Program-made: the position numbers and the translations under genes
The notes under the pieces: model-generated
What the model saw: the letters and a program-made list of their open reading frames with translations, nothing else
Databases searched by the model: none
Told to the model about the DNA's origin: nothing
Part shown: piece after piece, positions 37,902 through 47,321 of the stretch
Position numbering within the stretch: the stretch's first letter is position 1
Layout of the letters: every line of letters starts with the position of its first letter
NCBI RefSeq assembly: GCF_003014555.1
Contig: NZ_PYGE01000010.1
Location: forward strand, 1-64,000
Direction of reading: 5' to 3'
Source: Haloactinopolyspora alba
GTDB lineage: Bacteria; Actinomycetota; Actinomycetes; Jiangellales; Jiangellaceae
DNA: 64,000 nt

Positions 37902-38597
37902 GTGACCGCCGACACTGACCAGCCCGACGACAGCGACGCCGGCGTCGACAGCGACGTGAACGGCGCGGCTTCGCCGTCCACGCCGCAGGCGCCGGGCGTC
38001 GGCCCGTGGGAGGGCCCCTGGCCGGACGACGACCGCTACGACCCCGAGCTGCTGAAGCACGGTGACCGCCGCAACGTCACCGACGGGTACCGCTACTGGA
38101 CCAACGACGCGATCGTCGCCGATCTGGACGCTCGCCGGTACCCGTTCCATGTGGCGGTCGAGAACTGGCAGCACGACTTCAACATCGGGTCGGTGGTCCG
38201 TACGGCCAACGCGTTCCTGGCCGCCGAGGTGCACATCGTGGGCCGCCGCCGCTGGAACCGGCGCGGAGCCATGGTCACCGACCGGTACCAGCACATCCGC
38301 CACCATCCGGACCTGGCGTCGCTGACGGCGTGGGCGCACGGCAGCGGGCTCCGGGTGCTGGGCATCGACAACCTGCCGGGCGCGGTGCCGCTCGAGACGT
38401 TCGACCTGCCGCGCGCGTGCGTCCTGCTGTTCGGCCAGGAGGGCCCCGGGTTGTCCGACGGTGCCCGCGACTATGTCGACGACGTGCTGTCCATCGCGCA
38501 GTTCGGCTCGACCCGTTCGATCAACGCCGGTGCGGCAGCGGCGATCGCCATGCACGCCTGGGTGCGGCGGCACGTGTTCGGCCAGTCGGTGCGGTGA
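37902..38597 (+). CDS. TrmH/SpoU-family RNA 2'-O-methyltransferase
   Basis: A 231-residue SPOUT methyltransferase. The C-terminal knot motifs are clear: HDFNIGSVVRTANAFLAAEV (motif 1), CVLLFGQEGPGLSDG (motif 2) and STRSINAGAAAAIAMHAWVR (motif 3). It methylates a ribose 2'-OH in rRNA or tRNA; exact target unknown. The N-terminal 45 residues are acidic and low in complexity. GTG 37902 start; repeat array B lies just upstream. Confidence 0.93.
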   Translation: MTADTDQPDDSDAGVDSDVNGAASPSTPQAPGVGPWEGPWPDDDRYDPELLKHGDRRNVTDGYRYWTNDAIVADLDARRYPFHVAVENWQHDFNIGSVVRTANAFLAAEVHIVGRRRWNRRGAMVTDRYQHIRHHPDLASLTAWAHGSGLRVLGIDNLPGAVPLETFDLPRACVLLFGQEGPGLSDGARDYVDDVLSIAQFGSTRSINAGAAAAIAMHAWVRRHVFGQSVR

Positions 38598-38618
38598 CTG
38601 TCGGAAGGACGTGCGAGG

Positions 38619-39992
38619 GTGACCGGCATGGCTGAGCGTGTCGTGGTGGTGGGCGGCGACGCCGCCGGGATGAGCGCGGCGTCGCAGGCGATCCGTGTCG
38701 CGGGATCATCCGGACGCGAGCTGGAGGTCGTCGCCCTCGACCGGGGGCACTGGACGTCGTACTCCGCGTGCGGCATTCCGTACTGGGTCGCCGGAGACGT
38801 CGACGGACCGGAGGGCCTGGTCGCCCGCGCGCCCGACGAGCACCGCCGCAACGGTATCGACGTGCGGATGCTCACCGAGGCGGTCGCGGTCGACCTCGAC
38901 GGCCGGTGGGTCGAGGTCGTCGACCACGACGGCGGCGGGCGCGAACGGCTGGGGTTCGATCAGCTGGTGCTCGCGACCGGCGCGGCCCCGGTGGCTCCGG
39001 ACGTCCCCGGTGCCGACGCGGCCGGCGTGTTCGGTGTGCAGACGCTCGACGACGGCGATGCGGTGATCCGCCGGCTGGGGACGCGCCCGCGGCGGGCCGT
39101 CGTCGTCGGAGCCGGCTACATCGGCGTCGAGATGGCCGAGGCGCTCACCCGCCGCGGGCTCGCCGTCACCGTCGTGGACCAAGCGCCGGAACCGATGACC
39201 ACGCTCGACCCGGATCTCGGCCGGCTGGTGCACGACGCGATGGAGGGCATGGGCATCGGCGTGGTCACCGGGGCACGCGTCGAACGGTTCGAGACCAGGG
39301 GCGACGGTGGCGTCCGCGCCGTCGTGACCGACGCGGGGACGTTCGACGCCGACATCGTCGTGCTGGGAACCGGGGTCCGTCCCGCCACCTCACTCGCCCG
39401 CGAGGCGGGGCTGCCGCTCGGCAAGTCCGGCGGGGTGCGGGTGGACGACGGGCTGCGGGTGCCCGGCCACGACGGTGTCTGGTCGGCGGGAGACTGCGTC
39501 GAGTCGTACGACCGGGTGTCCGGGACGTGGGTGCACGTGCCGCTGGGCACGCACGCCAACAAGCAGGGGCGTGTGCTGGGGACGAACCTCGGCGGCGGCG
39601 ACGACCGGTTCCCCGGCGTCGTGCGCACCGCCATCAGCAAGGTGTGCGACCTCGAGATCGCCCGGACCGGTCTGGGCGAGGCGGACGCGGCGGCCGCCGG
39701 TTTCGACGCCGTCGCCGTCACCACCGAGTCGACCACCACGGCCGGGTACTTCCCCGGTGCGGCGCCGATGACGGTGAAGATGCTCGCCGAGCGGTCCACC
39801 GGACGGCTGCTCGGCGCGCAGATCGTCGGCCGCGCGGGTTCGGCCAAACGCATCGACGTGTGCGCGCTGGCGCTGTGGAACGAGATGGCCGTCGGCGATC
39901 TCGCGATGACCGACCTGTCCTACGCGCCGCCGTTCTCGCCGGTGTGGGACCCGGTGCAGATCGCCGCCCGCCGTGTCGCCGACCGGGTCTGA
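38619..39992 (+). CDS. CoA-disulfide reductase/NADH oxidase-like flavoprotein
   Basis: A 457-residue pyridine nucleotide-disulfide oxidoreductase: VVVVGGDAAGMSAASQAIRV (FAD), the single redox Cys in WTSYSACGIPYWVAGDV, AVVVGAGYIGVEMAEALTRR (NAD(P)H) and GVWSAGDCVESYD. One Cys instead of CxxxxC places it in the CoADR/Nox/persulfide reductase group. GTG 38619 or ATG 38628 could start it. Confidence 0.9.
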   Translation: MTGMAERVVVVGGDAAGMSAASQAIRVAGSSGRELEVVALDRGHWTSYSACGIPYWVAGDVDGPEGLVARAPDEHRRNGIDVRMLTEAVAVDLDGRWVEVVDHDGGGRERLGFDQLVLATGAAPVAPDVPGADAAGVFGVQTLDDGDAVIRRLGTRPRRAVVVGAGYIGVEMAEALTRRGLAVTVVDQAPEPMTTLDPDLGRLVHDAMEGMGIGVVTGARVERFETRGDGGVRAVVTDAGTFDADIVVLGTGVRPATSLAREAGLPLGKSGGVRVDDGLRVPGHDGVWSAGDCVESYDRVSGTWVHVPLGTHANKQGRVLGTNLGGGDDRFPGVVRTAISKVCDLEIARTGLGEADAAAAGFDAVAVTTESTTTAGYFPGAAPMTVKMLAERSTGRLLGAQIVGRAGSAKRIDVCALALWNEMAVGDLAMTDLSYAPPFSPVWDPVQIAARRVADRV

Positions 39993-40076
39993 GGGTTAAC
40001 CCCGACCTGAGTATCCGGGAGATGTCGTCCGGCGGGTCGACGCTCGAGCCGACGTGTCGGCGGTACCGTCGTCGCC

Positions 40077-40994
40077 GTGCCTGTCATCCGAACCGACGAG
40101 CTCACCAAGCGCTTTCCCGGCGTGACGGCGCTGGACCGGCTCACGGTCGACATCGACGCCGGTGTCGTCGGCCTGGTCGGCGCCAACGGCGCGGGCAAGT
40201 CGACACTGATCAAGATTCTGCTCGGCATCGCGCCGGCCACGTCCGGCCGTGCGAGCGTGCTCGGGTCCGACGTCGTCACCAACGGCCCGGACATCCGGGC
40301 CCAGGTGGGGTACATGCCCGAGCACGACTGCCTGCCCGGCGACGTCTCGGCCACCGAGTTCGTCGTGCACATGGCGCGCATGTCCGGACTGCCCGCCGAC
40401 GCCGCGCGTGAGCGCACCGCCGACACGCTGCGGCACGTCGGGCTCTACGAGGAGCGATACCGGCCCATCGGGGGGTACTCGACCGGCATGAAACAGCGGG
40501 TCAAACTGGCCCAGGCGCTGGTGCACGACCCGACCATCGTCATGCTCGACGAACCGACCAACGGTCTCGACCCGGTCGGCCGGGACGAGATGCTGGCGCT
40601 GATCCGGCGGGTGCACACCGACTTCGGCATCTCCGTGCTGGTGACGTCACACCTGCTCGGCGAGCTCGAGCGGATCAGCGACCACGTCGTCGTCATCGAC
40701 GGCGGCCAGCTGCTGCGCTCGTCGTCGACGACCGACTTCACCCGGAACAGCCAGGCGCTCGTCGTCGAGGTCACCGACCGTTCCGACGACGTCGTCGCGG
40801 CGCTGGCCGAGGCCGGGCTCACCGCCGACCGGGACGGCCGCCACATCCTCGTCACCCTGACCGGCGACGCCGACTACGACGTCATCCGCAGCGCCGTCGC
40901 GCGGCTCGGGGTCGGGTTGATCAGGCTGGAGCAGCGTCGGCACCACATCGTCGAGGTTTTCGGAGAGGAGCGGACCGATGTCGGCGCAGCCTGA
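40077..40994 (+). CDS. ABC transporter ATP-binding protein (first of pair)
   Basis: A 305-residue ATPase: Walker A GANGAGKST, signature GYSTGMKQRVKLAQAL, Walker B IVMLDEPTNGLDP and switch His in VTSHLLGELE. The type (Drug/ABC-2 exporter) matches the following permease gene, which starts within its last codons. It is part of a four-gene cassette 40077-43560. Confidence 0.94.
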   Translation: MPVIRTDELTKRFPGVTALDRLTVDIDAGVVGLVGANGAGKSTLIKILLGIAPATSGRASVLGSDVVTNGPDIRAQVGYMPEHDCLPGDVSATEFVVHMARMSGLPADAARERTADTLRHVGLYEERYRPIGGYSTGMKQRVKLAQALVHDPTIVMLDEPTNGLDPVGRDEMLALIRRVHTDFGISVLVTSHLLGELERISDHVVVIDGGQLLRSSSTTDFTRNSQALVVEVTDRSDDVVAALAEAGLTADRDGRHILVTLTGDADYDVIRSAVARLGVGLIRLEQRRHHIVEVFGEERTDVGAA

Positions 40995-41883
40995 ACCCGG
41001 ACCGACGGGCGTCATCCACGACATCGGGTACCGCAACTACGACGGCCCGCGGTACGGCCGCCAGCAGATCGCGCGGGCACTGTTCTGGCACAGCCTGCGC
41101 GGCGTGTACGGTCTCGGCCGGTCGGGGCGGTCGAAGGTGCTGCCGATGCTGCTGCTGGGCGTCATGTGCGTGCCGGCGTTCATCATCGCGGTCATCGCCA
41201 ACGTCGGTGCCATCGGCCTCGACGACCTGCCGGCGCCGTACACCCGCTACGCGGTCATGACCCAGGGTGTGCTGACGATCTTCCTGGCCGCCCAGGCGCC
41301 GCAGAGCGTCTCCCGCGACCTGCGGTTCAAGACGATCCCGCTGTACTTCTCCCGCCCGCTCGAACGGGTCGACTACGTCGGGGCGAAGTTCGCGGCGCTG
41401 ACGGTCGCGCTGTTCGCGTTGCTCGCCATTCCGCTGCTGATCATGTACATCGGCGCGCTGCTCGCGGAGTTCCCGGTCGGCGAGCACACCGCCGACGTGG
41501 CGCTCGCGCTGGTCGGGGCGTTGGTCTTCGCGGCGGTGTTCGCCGGGATCGGGCTGGTCATCGCCTCCATGACGGCGCGGCGCGGGTTCGGCGTGGCCGG
41601 CATCATCACGGTGTTCGCGCTGAGCTTCGCCGCCGTCAGTTCGCTGCAGGGCATCGTCGGCGAGATCGAGGGGGACATGACCGCCGCCGGGTGGATCGGG
41701 CTGTTCTCACCGGTCACCCTGGTCGACGGGTTCCAGGTGTGGGTGCTCGGCGCGTCGTCGTCGGCCGTCGCCGGGCCACCGGGCGCCGCCGGCGGAGTGG
41801 CGTTCGTCCTGGCCACGTTCGGTGTGATCGCCGGCTGCTGGGCACTGCTGATGCTGCGCTACCGGAAGGTCTTCGCCTCATGA
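40978..41883 (+). CDS. ABC-2 type permease (first of pair)
   Basis: A 301-residue protein with about six transmembrane helices (MLLLGVMCVPAFIIAVIANV; ALTVALFALLAIPLLIMYIG; ALVFAAVFAGIGLVIASMTA), preceded by an amphipathic N-terminus. SRDLRFKTIPLYFSRPLER is an ABC-2 family coupling region. Partner of the upstream ATPase; substrate unknown. Confidence 0.88.
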   Translation: MSAQPEPGPTGVIHDIGYRNYDGPRYGRQQIARALFWHSLRGVYGLGRSGRSKVLPMLLLGVMCVPAFIIAVIANVGAIGLDDLPAPYTRYAVMTQGVLTIFLAAQAPQSVSRDLRFKTIPLYFSRPLERVDYVGAKFAALTVALFALLAIPLLIMYIGALLAEFPVGEHTADVALALVGALVFAAVFAGIGLVIASMTARRGFGVAGIITVFALSFAAVSSLQGIVGEIEGDMTAAGWIGLFSPVTLVDGFQVWVLGASSSAVAGPPGAAGGVAFVLATFGVIAGCWALLMLRYRKVFAS

Positions 41884-42833
41884 GCTCCTCGTCGCACGGG
41901 TCGGCCGTGTCCGCCGGGTCGGTTCTCTCGGTCGACGGCGTGTCGCGCTGGTTCGCCAACGTCGTCGCCGTCAACGACGTGTCCATGTCCATCGGGCCGG
42001 GCATCACCGGCCTGCTGGGCCCGAACGGCGCGGGCAAATCCACCGTCATCAACATGCTCGCCGGGTTCCTGCCACCGTCGACCGGCACCGTCACGCTGGA
42101 CGGCGCCGCCATCTGGAAGAACCCGGACGTCTACCGCACCATCGGCCTCGTGCCCGAGCGGGAGGCCGCCTACGACTTCCTGACCGGATGGCAGTTCGTG
42201 CTGGCCAACGCCGAGCTGCACGGCCTGGGGGACGCGGGCGCGGCGGCACGGCGGGCGCTGGCCACGGTCGAGATGGAGTACGCCGAGGAACGCAAGATCG
42301 GCGAGTACTCCAAGGGCATGCGCCAGCGCGTCAAGATGGCCTCCGCCCTGGTGCACGAGCCGGCCGTGCTGCTGCTGGACGAGCCGTTCAACGGCATGGA
42401 CCCGCGGCAGCGGCTGCACCTGATGGACCTGCTGCGCCGGATGGGCGCTGCCGGGCGAACGGTGCTGTTCAGCTCGCACATCCTCGAAGAGGTCGAGCAG
42501 CTGGCACAGCAGATCGAGGTCATGGTCGCCGGACGGCACGCCGCCTCGGGCGACTTCCGCGAGATCCGGCGGCTCATGACCGACCGCCCGCACCAGTACC
42601 TCATCCGCTCGGCCGACAACCGTGCCCTCGCGTCCGCGCTGATCGCGGACGGCTCGACGGCCGGCGTGCAGATGGACGGCGACGCCGAGGCGCTGCGGGT
42701 GCAGGCGGTGGAGTTCCGGCGTTTCACCGAACTGCTGCCGCGGGTGGCCAACGAGGCCGGCATCCGGCTCTACGAGGTGTCGCCGTCGGACGAGTCCCTC
42801 GAGAGTGTCTTCTCCTACCTGGTCACGAGCTGA
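41880..42833 (+). CDS. ABC transporter ATP-binding protein (second of pair)
   Basis: A 317-residue ATPase with GPNGAGKSTVINMLAG (Walker A), GEYSKGMRQRVKMASAL (signature), LLLDEPFNGMDPRQR (Walker B) and FSSHILEEVEQLAQQ. ATGA overlap with the first permease. Two ATPases with two permeases suggest a heteromeric exporter or a duplicated pair. Confidence 0.94.
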   Translation: MSSSSHGSAVSAGSVLSVDGVSRWFANVVAVNDVSMSIGPGITGLLGPNGAGKSTVINMLAGFLPPSTGTVTLDGAAIWKNPDVYRTIGLVPEREAAYDFLTGWQFVLANAELHGLGDAGAAARRALATVEMEYAEERKIGEYSKGMRQRVKMASALVHEPAVLLLDEPFNGMDPRQRLHLMDLLRRMGAAGRTVLFSSHILEEVEQLAQQIEVMVAGRHAASGDFREIRRLMTDRPHQYLIRSADNRALASALIADGSTAGVQMDGDAEALRVQAVEFRRFTELLPRVANEAGIRLYEVSPSDESLESVFSYLVTS

Positions 42834-42843
42834 GGAACCCACG

Positions 42844-43560
42844 ATGAACGCAACGGTTGTCGGGCTCACCGGCCGCGCGCTGTTCGGCGGCCGTCGGGTG
42901 CTGCTCCTGCTGACGATGTCGCTCGTGCTGGTGGCGCTGGCGTCGGTGCTGCGTCTGACTGTCGGGGTCGACCACGAAGTCACCGCCGACTTCCTCGGCT
43001 CCGTGGCCATCGGCGCGCTGGTGCCGCTGTTCGGGCTGATCGTCGGGACCGGCGTGATCAGCCCGGAGATCGACGACGGCTCGATCGTGTACCTGCTGTC
43101 CAAGCCGCTGCCACGGCCCACGATCGTGCTGAGCAAGCTGGTGGTCGCCGTCAGCGCGACCGTGGTGTTCGCGACCGTGCCGACGTTCGTCGCCGGGGTC
43201 GTCATGTCCGGCGGCACCGGTCAGATCGCGCTGGGCTACGCGGCCGCGGCGCTCGTCGCCTCGGTCGCCTACAGCGCGATCTTCCTGCTGCTGGCGGTGG
43301 TGACGAAGCACGCCGTCGTGTACGGCCTGGCGTACGCGCTGATCTGGGAGGGCCTGATCGGTGGTTACGTGCCGGGGGCACGGACGCTGAGCGTGCAGCA
43401 GTGGGCGCTGTCGGTCACCGAGTCGGTGGCCCGGCCGGGCACGGTGTCCTCCGACGTCGCCCTGGGCACGGCGCTGGTGCTGCTGGTCGTCGCCACCGTC
43501 GCCGCCACCTGGTACGCGGGCCGGCGGCTGCGGGTGCTCACGCTCGCCACGGAGGACTAG
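42844..43560 (+). CDS. ABC-2 type permease (second of pair)
   Basis: A 238-residue membrane protein, about six helices (VLLLLTMSLVLVALASVLRL; GALVPLFGLIVGTGVISPEI; ALGTALVLLVVATVAATWYA). GSIVYLLSKPLPR resembles the coupling region of the first permease. Last gene of the cassette; a strong hairpin follows at 43685. Confidence 0.87.
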   Translation: MNATVVGLTGRALFGGRRVLLLLTMSLVLVALASVLRLTVGVDHEVTADFLGSVAIGALVPLFGLIVGTGVISPEIDDGSIVYLLSKPLPRPTIVLSKLVVAVSATVVFATVPTFVAGVVMSGGTGQIALGYAAAALVASVAYSAIFLLLAVVTKHAVVYGLAYALIWEGLIGGYVPGARTLSVQQWALSVTESVARPGTVSSDVALGTALVLLVVATVAATWYAGRRLRVLTLATED

Positions 43561-43914
43561 CACGTCCCACGATCATCCTGGTACCGGTGCCTCACCCGTC
43601 AGGCCTGGACCACCCACCGATGTGGCGCCCGCCCACACGACGACCGTGAGCCATACCTGTTCGCACGGCCTCTTGCTGTCAGCTCGCTGGAGCGGTGACG
43701 GCGAGGGCGCTGTCACCGCTCCAGCGGCCGTACAGTTACCCCTCGCGGTGCTCGTATGTGCAGCGCTCAGGGACAGCGGTCGCCGACGGCGAGGCGCGCC
43801 TCGAGCTCCCTGAGCCAGCGGCCGAGCGCCGTGGCCACGTCGGCGCGCAGCATGTCCATGCGACGCCGGGCGACCGACCGGGTGGCGTCCACTGTGCCCG
43901 GGATGTCGGCAGTC
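43561..43914. other. Gene-free stretch with a hairpin
   Basis: Between the ABC cassette and the convergent HAD gene. Apart from the hairpin at 43685-43726 no gene is convincing. A short minus-strand frame (stop 43767) has neither a ribosome site nor family resemblance. Confidence 0.5.
43685..43726. terminator. Perfect 15-bp hairpin between convergent units
   Basis: CGCTGGAGCGGTGAC (43685-43699) pairs exactly with GTCACCGCTCCAGCG (43712-43726) across a 12-base loop. It probably ends the ABC cassette transcript and perhaps also the opposing PTS operon. Confidence 0.75.
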
Positions 43915-44562
43915 CTAGCCGTCGCCCAGTTCGGCGAGGGTGGCGACGACGCGGTGGGCGCCGCCGTCCAGCAGGGTCGGCCGGTCGGAACCGGAGGTGA
44001 CACCGATGACGTGACCCACCCCGGCCGCCAGCGCCGAGCGGATGCCGGCGACCGTGTCCTCGACGGCCACCGCGGTACCGGGGTCGGTGCCCAGCGCCGC
44101 GGCGCCGGCCTCGTACGGCGCCGGGTCCGGCTTGCCCACGGCGGTGTCGTCGGAGGTGACGAGTGCGGTGAAGCAGTCACGCACTCCGAGCAGGTCGCCC
44201 AGGGCGTACTCCGCCCAGGCGCGGTCCGCCGACGTCACGAGCGCGATCGGGACGCCGATGCCGTGCAGCAGCCGGACCCATTCGGCGGCGCCGGGTATCG
44301 GACGCGGCGGGTGCGTGTCGTGGTCGAGGTGCATGACCACCGACGCCGCGAGCATCGCCGGGTCCTCGCCGCTCCACGGCCCCGGCAGGGTGGCGAAGAC
44401 GTCGCTGCCGCGGCGACCGGAGAACTGTCGGCGGACCTCCGGTGCGACGTCCCAGCCACGGCTCGCGAAGTAGGCCCCGTAGGCGGCCTGGCTGGCCTGC
44501 TCGCTGTCCACCAGCGTGCCGTCCAGGTCGAACAGCGCCGCGCTCCAGGGGGTGCCGGTCAT
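43915..44562 (-). CDS. HAD-superfamily hydrolase (beta-phosphoglucomutase/GPH-like)
   Basis: A 215-residue HAD subfamily IA protein: motif I AALFDLDGTLVDSE, motif II LVTSADRAW, Lys in VTSDDTAVGKPDPAPYEAGA and motif IV VAVEDTVAGIRSALAAG. It acts on phosphorylated small molecules, probably sugar phosphates given its place at the end of the PTS operon. ATG 44562 overlaps the EIIA stop; a longer frame to 44703 overlaps EIIA deeply and is rejected. Confidence 0.87.
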   Translation of the reverse strand: MTGTPWSAALFDLDGTLVDSEQASQAAYGAYFASRGWDVAPEVRRQFSGRRGSDVFATLPGPWSGEDPAMLAASVVMHLDHDTHPPRPIPGAAEWVRLLHGIGVPIALVTSADRAWAEYALGDLLGVRDCFTALVTSDDTAVGKPDPAPYEAGAAALGTDPGTAVAVEDTVAGIRSALAAGVGHVIGVTSGSDRPTLLDGGAHRVVATLAELGDG

Positions 44563-45029
44563 CGGGTCCACGTGAACAACAGGCCGGCGGCCTCGATCGG
44601 GCCGGGCTCGTGCCGGTCGACCAGCGCCTCGGCGGCGGCGTCCAGGGCGACCACCGGCACGGTCGGCGACCGGCCGTCGCGCTCGACCGCCGCGGGGTCC
44701 CACGTCACCACCGGCGCGCCGGCGGCGACCTCGTCACCTTCGGCGACGTGCAGCTCGAACCCGGCGCCGTCGAGCTGCACGGTGTCGATGCCCAGATGGG
44801 TCAGGACGCCGGCGCCCCCGGCGGTCTGGACGACGAACGCGTGCGGGTGCAGCTTGACGAGCCGGCCCGCGGCCGGGGCCAGCGCGACCGTCCGTCCGTC
44901 GCGCCGTGGGTCGACCGCCAGGCCCGGCCCGACGAACGCGCCCGCGAAGACCGGGTCGGGGACGTCGGCGAGGTCGATCACCTGTCCGGAGACCGGGGCG
45001 AGTACGTCGACGGGGGAAGCGTCAGTCAC
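44559..45029 (-). CDS. PTS glucose-type EIIA component
   Basis: A 156-residue EIIA (Crr fold). VTDASPVDVLAPVSGQVIDL is the N-terminal strand; the phosphorylatable His is in GVLTHLGIDTVQLDG, and the earlier His is in LHPHAFVVQTAGG. It accepts phosphate from HPr and passes it to EIIB. GTG 45029 overlaps the EIIB stop; longer frames would be antisense-like Arg-rich sequence. Confidence 0.92.
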   Translation of the reverse strand: MTDASPVDVLAPVSGQVIDLADVPDPVFAGAFVGPGLAVDPRRDGRTVALAPAAGRLVKLHPHAFVVQTAGGAGVLTHLGIDTVQLDGAGFELHVAEGDEVAAGAPVVTWDPAAVERDGRSPTVPVVALDAAAEALVDRHEPGPIEAAGLLFTWTR

Positions 45030-45256
45030 ATCAGGTCCTCGATGTCGGTGGCGATGGTGTCCGCCTCCGGCCCGACGACGACCTGGTAGGTCACCCCGGA
45101 GGCGATGACGCCGAACGCGCCCGCGGCCTTCAGCGCCTTCTCGTCGACCAGGGACGAGTCGTGCACCTCGGTCCGCAACCGGGTGGCGCACGGCTCGATC
45201 TCGACGATGTTGTCGGTCCCGCCGAGAGCGGCGAGTATCTGCTCGGCCTTGTCCAT
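45026..45256 (-). CDS. PTS EIIB component, glucose/GlcNAc family
   Basis: A 76-residue stand-alone EIIB. The phosphoryl-acceptor Cys is in NIVEIEPCATRLRTEVHD. It pairs with the EIIC encoded at 48130 to phosphorylate incoming N-acetylglucosamine or glucose. AGGAGGAC precedes ATG 45256. Confidence 0.94.
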   Translation of the reverse strand: MDKAEQILAALGGTDNIVEIEPCATRLRTEVHDSSLVDEKALKAAGAFGVIASGVTYQVVVGPEADTIATDIEDLM

Positions 45257-45312
45257 GTCGTCCTCCTGTGCTCAGCGTGTGCTGGGTCGGTGCCGTACGG
45301 CCGGCCGGCGCG

Positions 45313-46368
45313 TCACGTGTTCTCGGGGTCGGTCTGGGTCACCTTGGACAGCCCGCGCGGAGCGTCGGGGTCGAGGCCGAGGCGGTGCGCCAGGGACTCC
45401 ACGATCAGCTGGGCGGGGACCACGAGGGCCAGCGGCGCGACCAGCTCGGGCAGGGCGGGCCCGGCCACGGCGACGTCGACCGCCGCGGCGAAGTCGGTGT
45501 CGCCGCCGATGCCCACGGTCGCGGCGGCGCCCCGGCGGCGCAGGTCGTGGGCGAGGTCGGTCATGCCGGACACCATCGGCCCGTCACCGGCCGACACGAG
45601 CAGCGCCACGTGCTCGGCGTCCACCACGGCGATCGGCCCGTGCCGCAGGTCGGCGTAGGACAGCCCGCGGACCGGCCGCAGGCACGTCTCCTCCAGTTTC
45701 AGCGCCGCCTCCAGCGCGGTGCCGAAGCTGATGCCACGGCCGCTGACCAGGGCTTCGGGCGTCGACGCGAGCCGCGTCGCGGCCTCGTCGACACCGTCGC
45801 GGCGCTCGACGAGGCGGCGGACCTCGTCCGGAACCCGGTCGAGGTCCGTGTCGAGGCCACCGGGTTTCGACGACAGCGCGTCGGCGAGGACGGCCATCGC
45901 GGCCAGCTGGGTCGTGTACGACTTGGTCGCCGGCACGGCCAGCTCACGACCGGCGCGGGTGACCAGCGCCAGGTCGGCCGCGCCCGCCAGCGCGCTGTCG
46001 CCGTCGTTGGTCACGGCGACGGTGCGGGCGCCGCGAGCGGCCGCCCACTCCTGCGTCTCGATGATCTCGCCGGTCTCGCCGGACTGGGACACGGACACGA
46101 CCACGGCTTCGGAAAGGTCGAGGTCGGCGTTGTAGTGCGTGGCGACACTCGGTGCGGCCAGCCCGCCCGGTACGCCGGAGTGGACCTCGAGCAGGTAGCG
46201 GCCGTAGGTCGCGGCGTTGTCCGAGGACCCGCGGGCCACGAACAGGACGACGCGCCGGCCCTGCGCGAGCGCGTGCAGCTCCGGGCGTAGCGGGCGCAGG
46301 GAGTCGATCGTCCGGGCGAGCGCCTCCGGTTGTTCGGCGATCTCGCGGGCCATCGTCGTCTCGGTCAC
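45313..46368 (-). CDS. SIS-domain sugar-phosphate isomerase/deaminase (GlmS-C/NagB-II-like)
   Basis: A 351-residue protein with two SIS domains like the isomerase half of GlmS: EIAEQPEALARTIDSLRPLR, FVARGSSDNAATYGRYLLE, VSQSGETGEIIETQEWAAAR, ALEAALKLEETCLRPVRGLS and DLRHGPIAVVDAEH. Lacking a glutaminase domain and sitting in a GlcNAc-type PTS operon, it most likely deaminates glucosamine-6-P. GTG 46368 has AGGAG five bases upstream. Confidence 0.85.
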   Translation of the reverse strand: MTETTMAREIAEQPEALARTIDSLRPLRPELHALAQGRRVVLFVARGSSDNAATYGRYLLEVHSGVPGGLAAPSVATHYNADLDLSEAVVVSVSQSGETGEIIETQEWAAARGARTVAVTNDGDSALAGAADLALVTRAGRELAVPATKSYTTQLAAMAVLADALSSKPGGLDTDLDRVPDEVRRLVERRDGVDEAATRLASTPEALVSGRGISFGTALEAALKLEETCLRPVRGLSYADLRHGPIAVVDAEHVALLVSAGDGPMVSGMTDLAHDLRRRGAAATVGIGGDTDFAAAVDVAVAGPALPELVAPLALVVPAQLIVESLAHRLGLDPDAPRGLSKVTQTDPENT

Positions 46369-46415
46369 GGGGCTCCTGTCGGTTCGGGCGGGTACGCGCG
46401 CGACGGCGCGTGCCG

Positions 46416-47183
46416 TCATGCCGTGCCCTGCGGGTCGGGTGGGTGCTGGTTCCGGGGTACCACAGGCGGGTTGGGCCTGGAGACCGGTACCCACAGTGTG
46501 TACCGGTCCGACCGGTACGCCGCACTCGCGTACTCGATGGCCTGGTCGCCGGTGAAAGCGCGCCGGGTGATGCGCAGGACGGGCTTGCCCGGTCCGATGG
46601 TCAGCAGCTCCGCCTCGTCGTGATCGGCCTCACCCGCGTCGATGGTGTCCTCGCCCCAGTCCGGGACCAGTCCGCGGGTGCCGAGGTCGACGTACACGCT
46701 GGACGGGACGCCGCCGTCGAGGAAGCCCGGCAGCCGCAGCGCGGGCAGCCAGCTGTGCTCGACGGCCATCGGCTCGTCGTCGGCGAAGCGCAGCCGGTGC
46801 AGGTGGATGACGTCGTCGCCCACCGCGACCTGCAGGGCCTCGGCGATGTCCGGCTCCGCCTCGACGATGCCGGCGCCGAGCACCTTCACCGAGGCCGTCA
46901 TGCCGCGGCGGGTCATCTCCTCGGTGAACGAGGCCAGCCGGACCTGCAGGTCCACCTTCGGCGGGGCGACGAACGTCCCGCGGCCCTGCACCCGTTCGAG
47001 GATGCCGTCGACCACGAGCGCGTCGACCGCCTGCCGCACCGTCATGCGGGACACGCCGAAGCGCTCGCACAACGCGCGCTCCGAGGGCACCGGGTCGCCC
47101 GCGGTCAGCTCGCTGCCCGCGAGCGCACGCAGGTAGTCGCGGACCTGGAGGTACTTCAGCGTCGTTCGGCGCAAGGACAGCAC
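46416..47183 (-). CDS. GntR/HutC-family regulator (DasR-like)
   Basis: A 255-residue regulator: winged HTH (PVPSERALCERFGVSRMTVR, then QGRGTFVAPPKVDLQ) and a UTRA effector domain (EYASAAYRSDRYTLWVPVSR). DasR/NagR-type proteins sense GlcN-6-P or GlcNAc-6-P. First gene of the minus-strand PTS operon, downstream of the palindrome at 47271. GTG 47183 is my choice; a frame from ATG 47303 would run through the operator. Confidence 0.88.
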   Translation of the reverse strand: MLSLRRTTLKYLQVRDYLRALAGSELTAGDPVPSERALCERFGVSRMTVRQAVDALVVDGILERVQGRGTFVAPPKVDLQVRLASFTEEMTRRGMTASVKVLGAGIVEAEPDIAEALQVAVGDDVIHLHRLRFADDEPMAVEHSWLPALRLPGFLDGGVPSSVYVDLGTRGLVPDWGEDTIDAGEADHDEAELLTIGPGKPVLRITRRAFTGDQAIEYASAAYRSDRYTLWVPVSRPNPPVVPRNQHPPDPQGTA

Positions 47184-47270
47184 GTGCTCTCGTATCGGGT
47201 CGGCAACGGTCGCCGCTGCGGTGGCGTTGCCCCTTGACAACGTTCGGTGTGCGGCAACAGTGTATAGCCG

Positions 47271-47294
47271 ACTGGTCGAGACATCTAGACCAGT
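47271..47294. promoter_or_regulatory. DasR-like palindromic operator (dre-type)
   Basis: ACTGGTC-G-AGA-CA-TCT-A-GACCAGT, a palindrome resembling the DasR responsive element ACTGGTCTAGACCAGT but with a longer centre. It lies in the 139-bp space between the two divergent HutC regulators, next to a TATACA-like -10 on the minus strand (around 47262). Either or both regulators may bind it. Confidence 0.75.
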
Positions 47295-47321
47295 ATCTGT
47301 CATCAGTTGAAAGAGGCCTCC

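Noticed and set aside
43767-43857. Short minus-strand frame ending VGDRCP
   Set aside because: No ribosome site, no family resemblance, and no clear start; probably chance.
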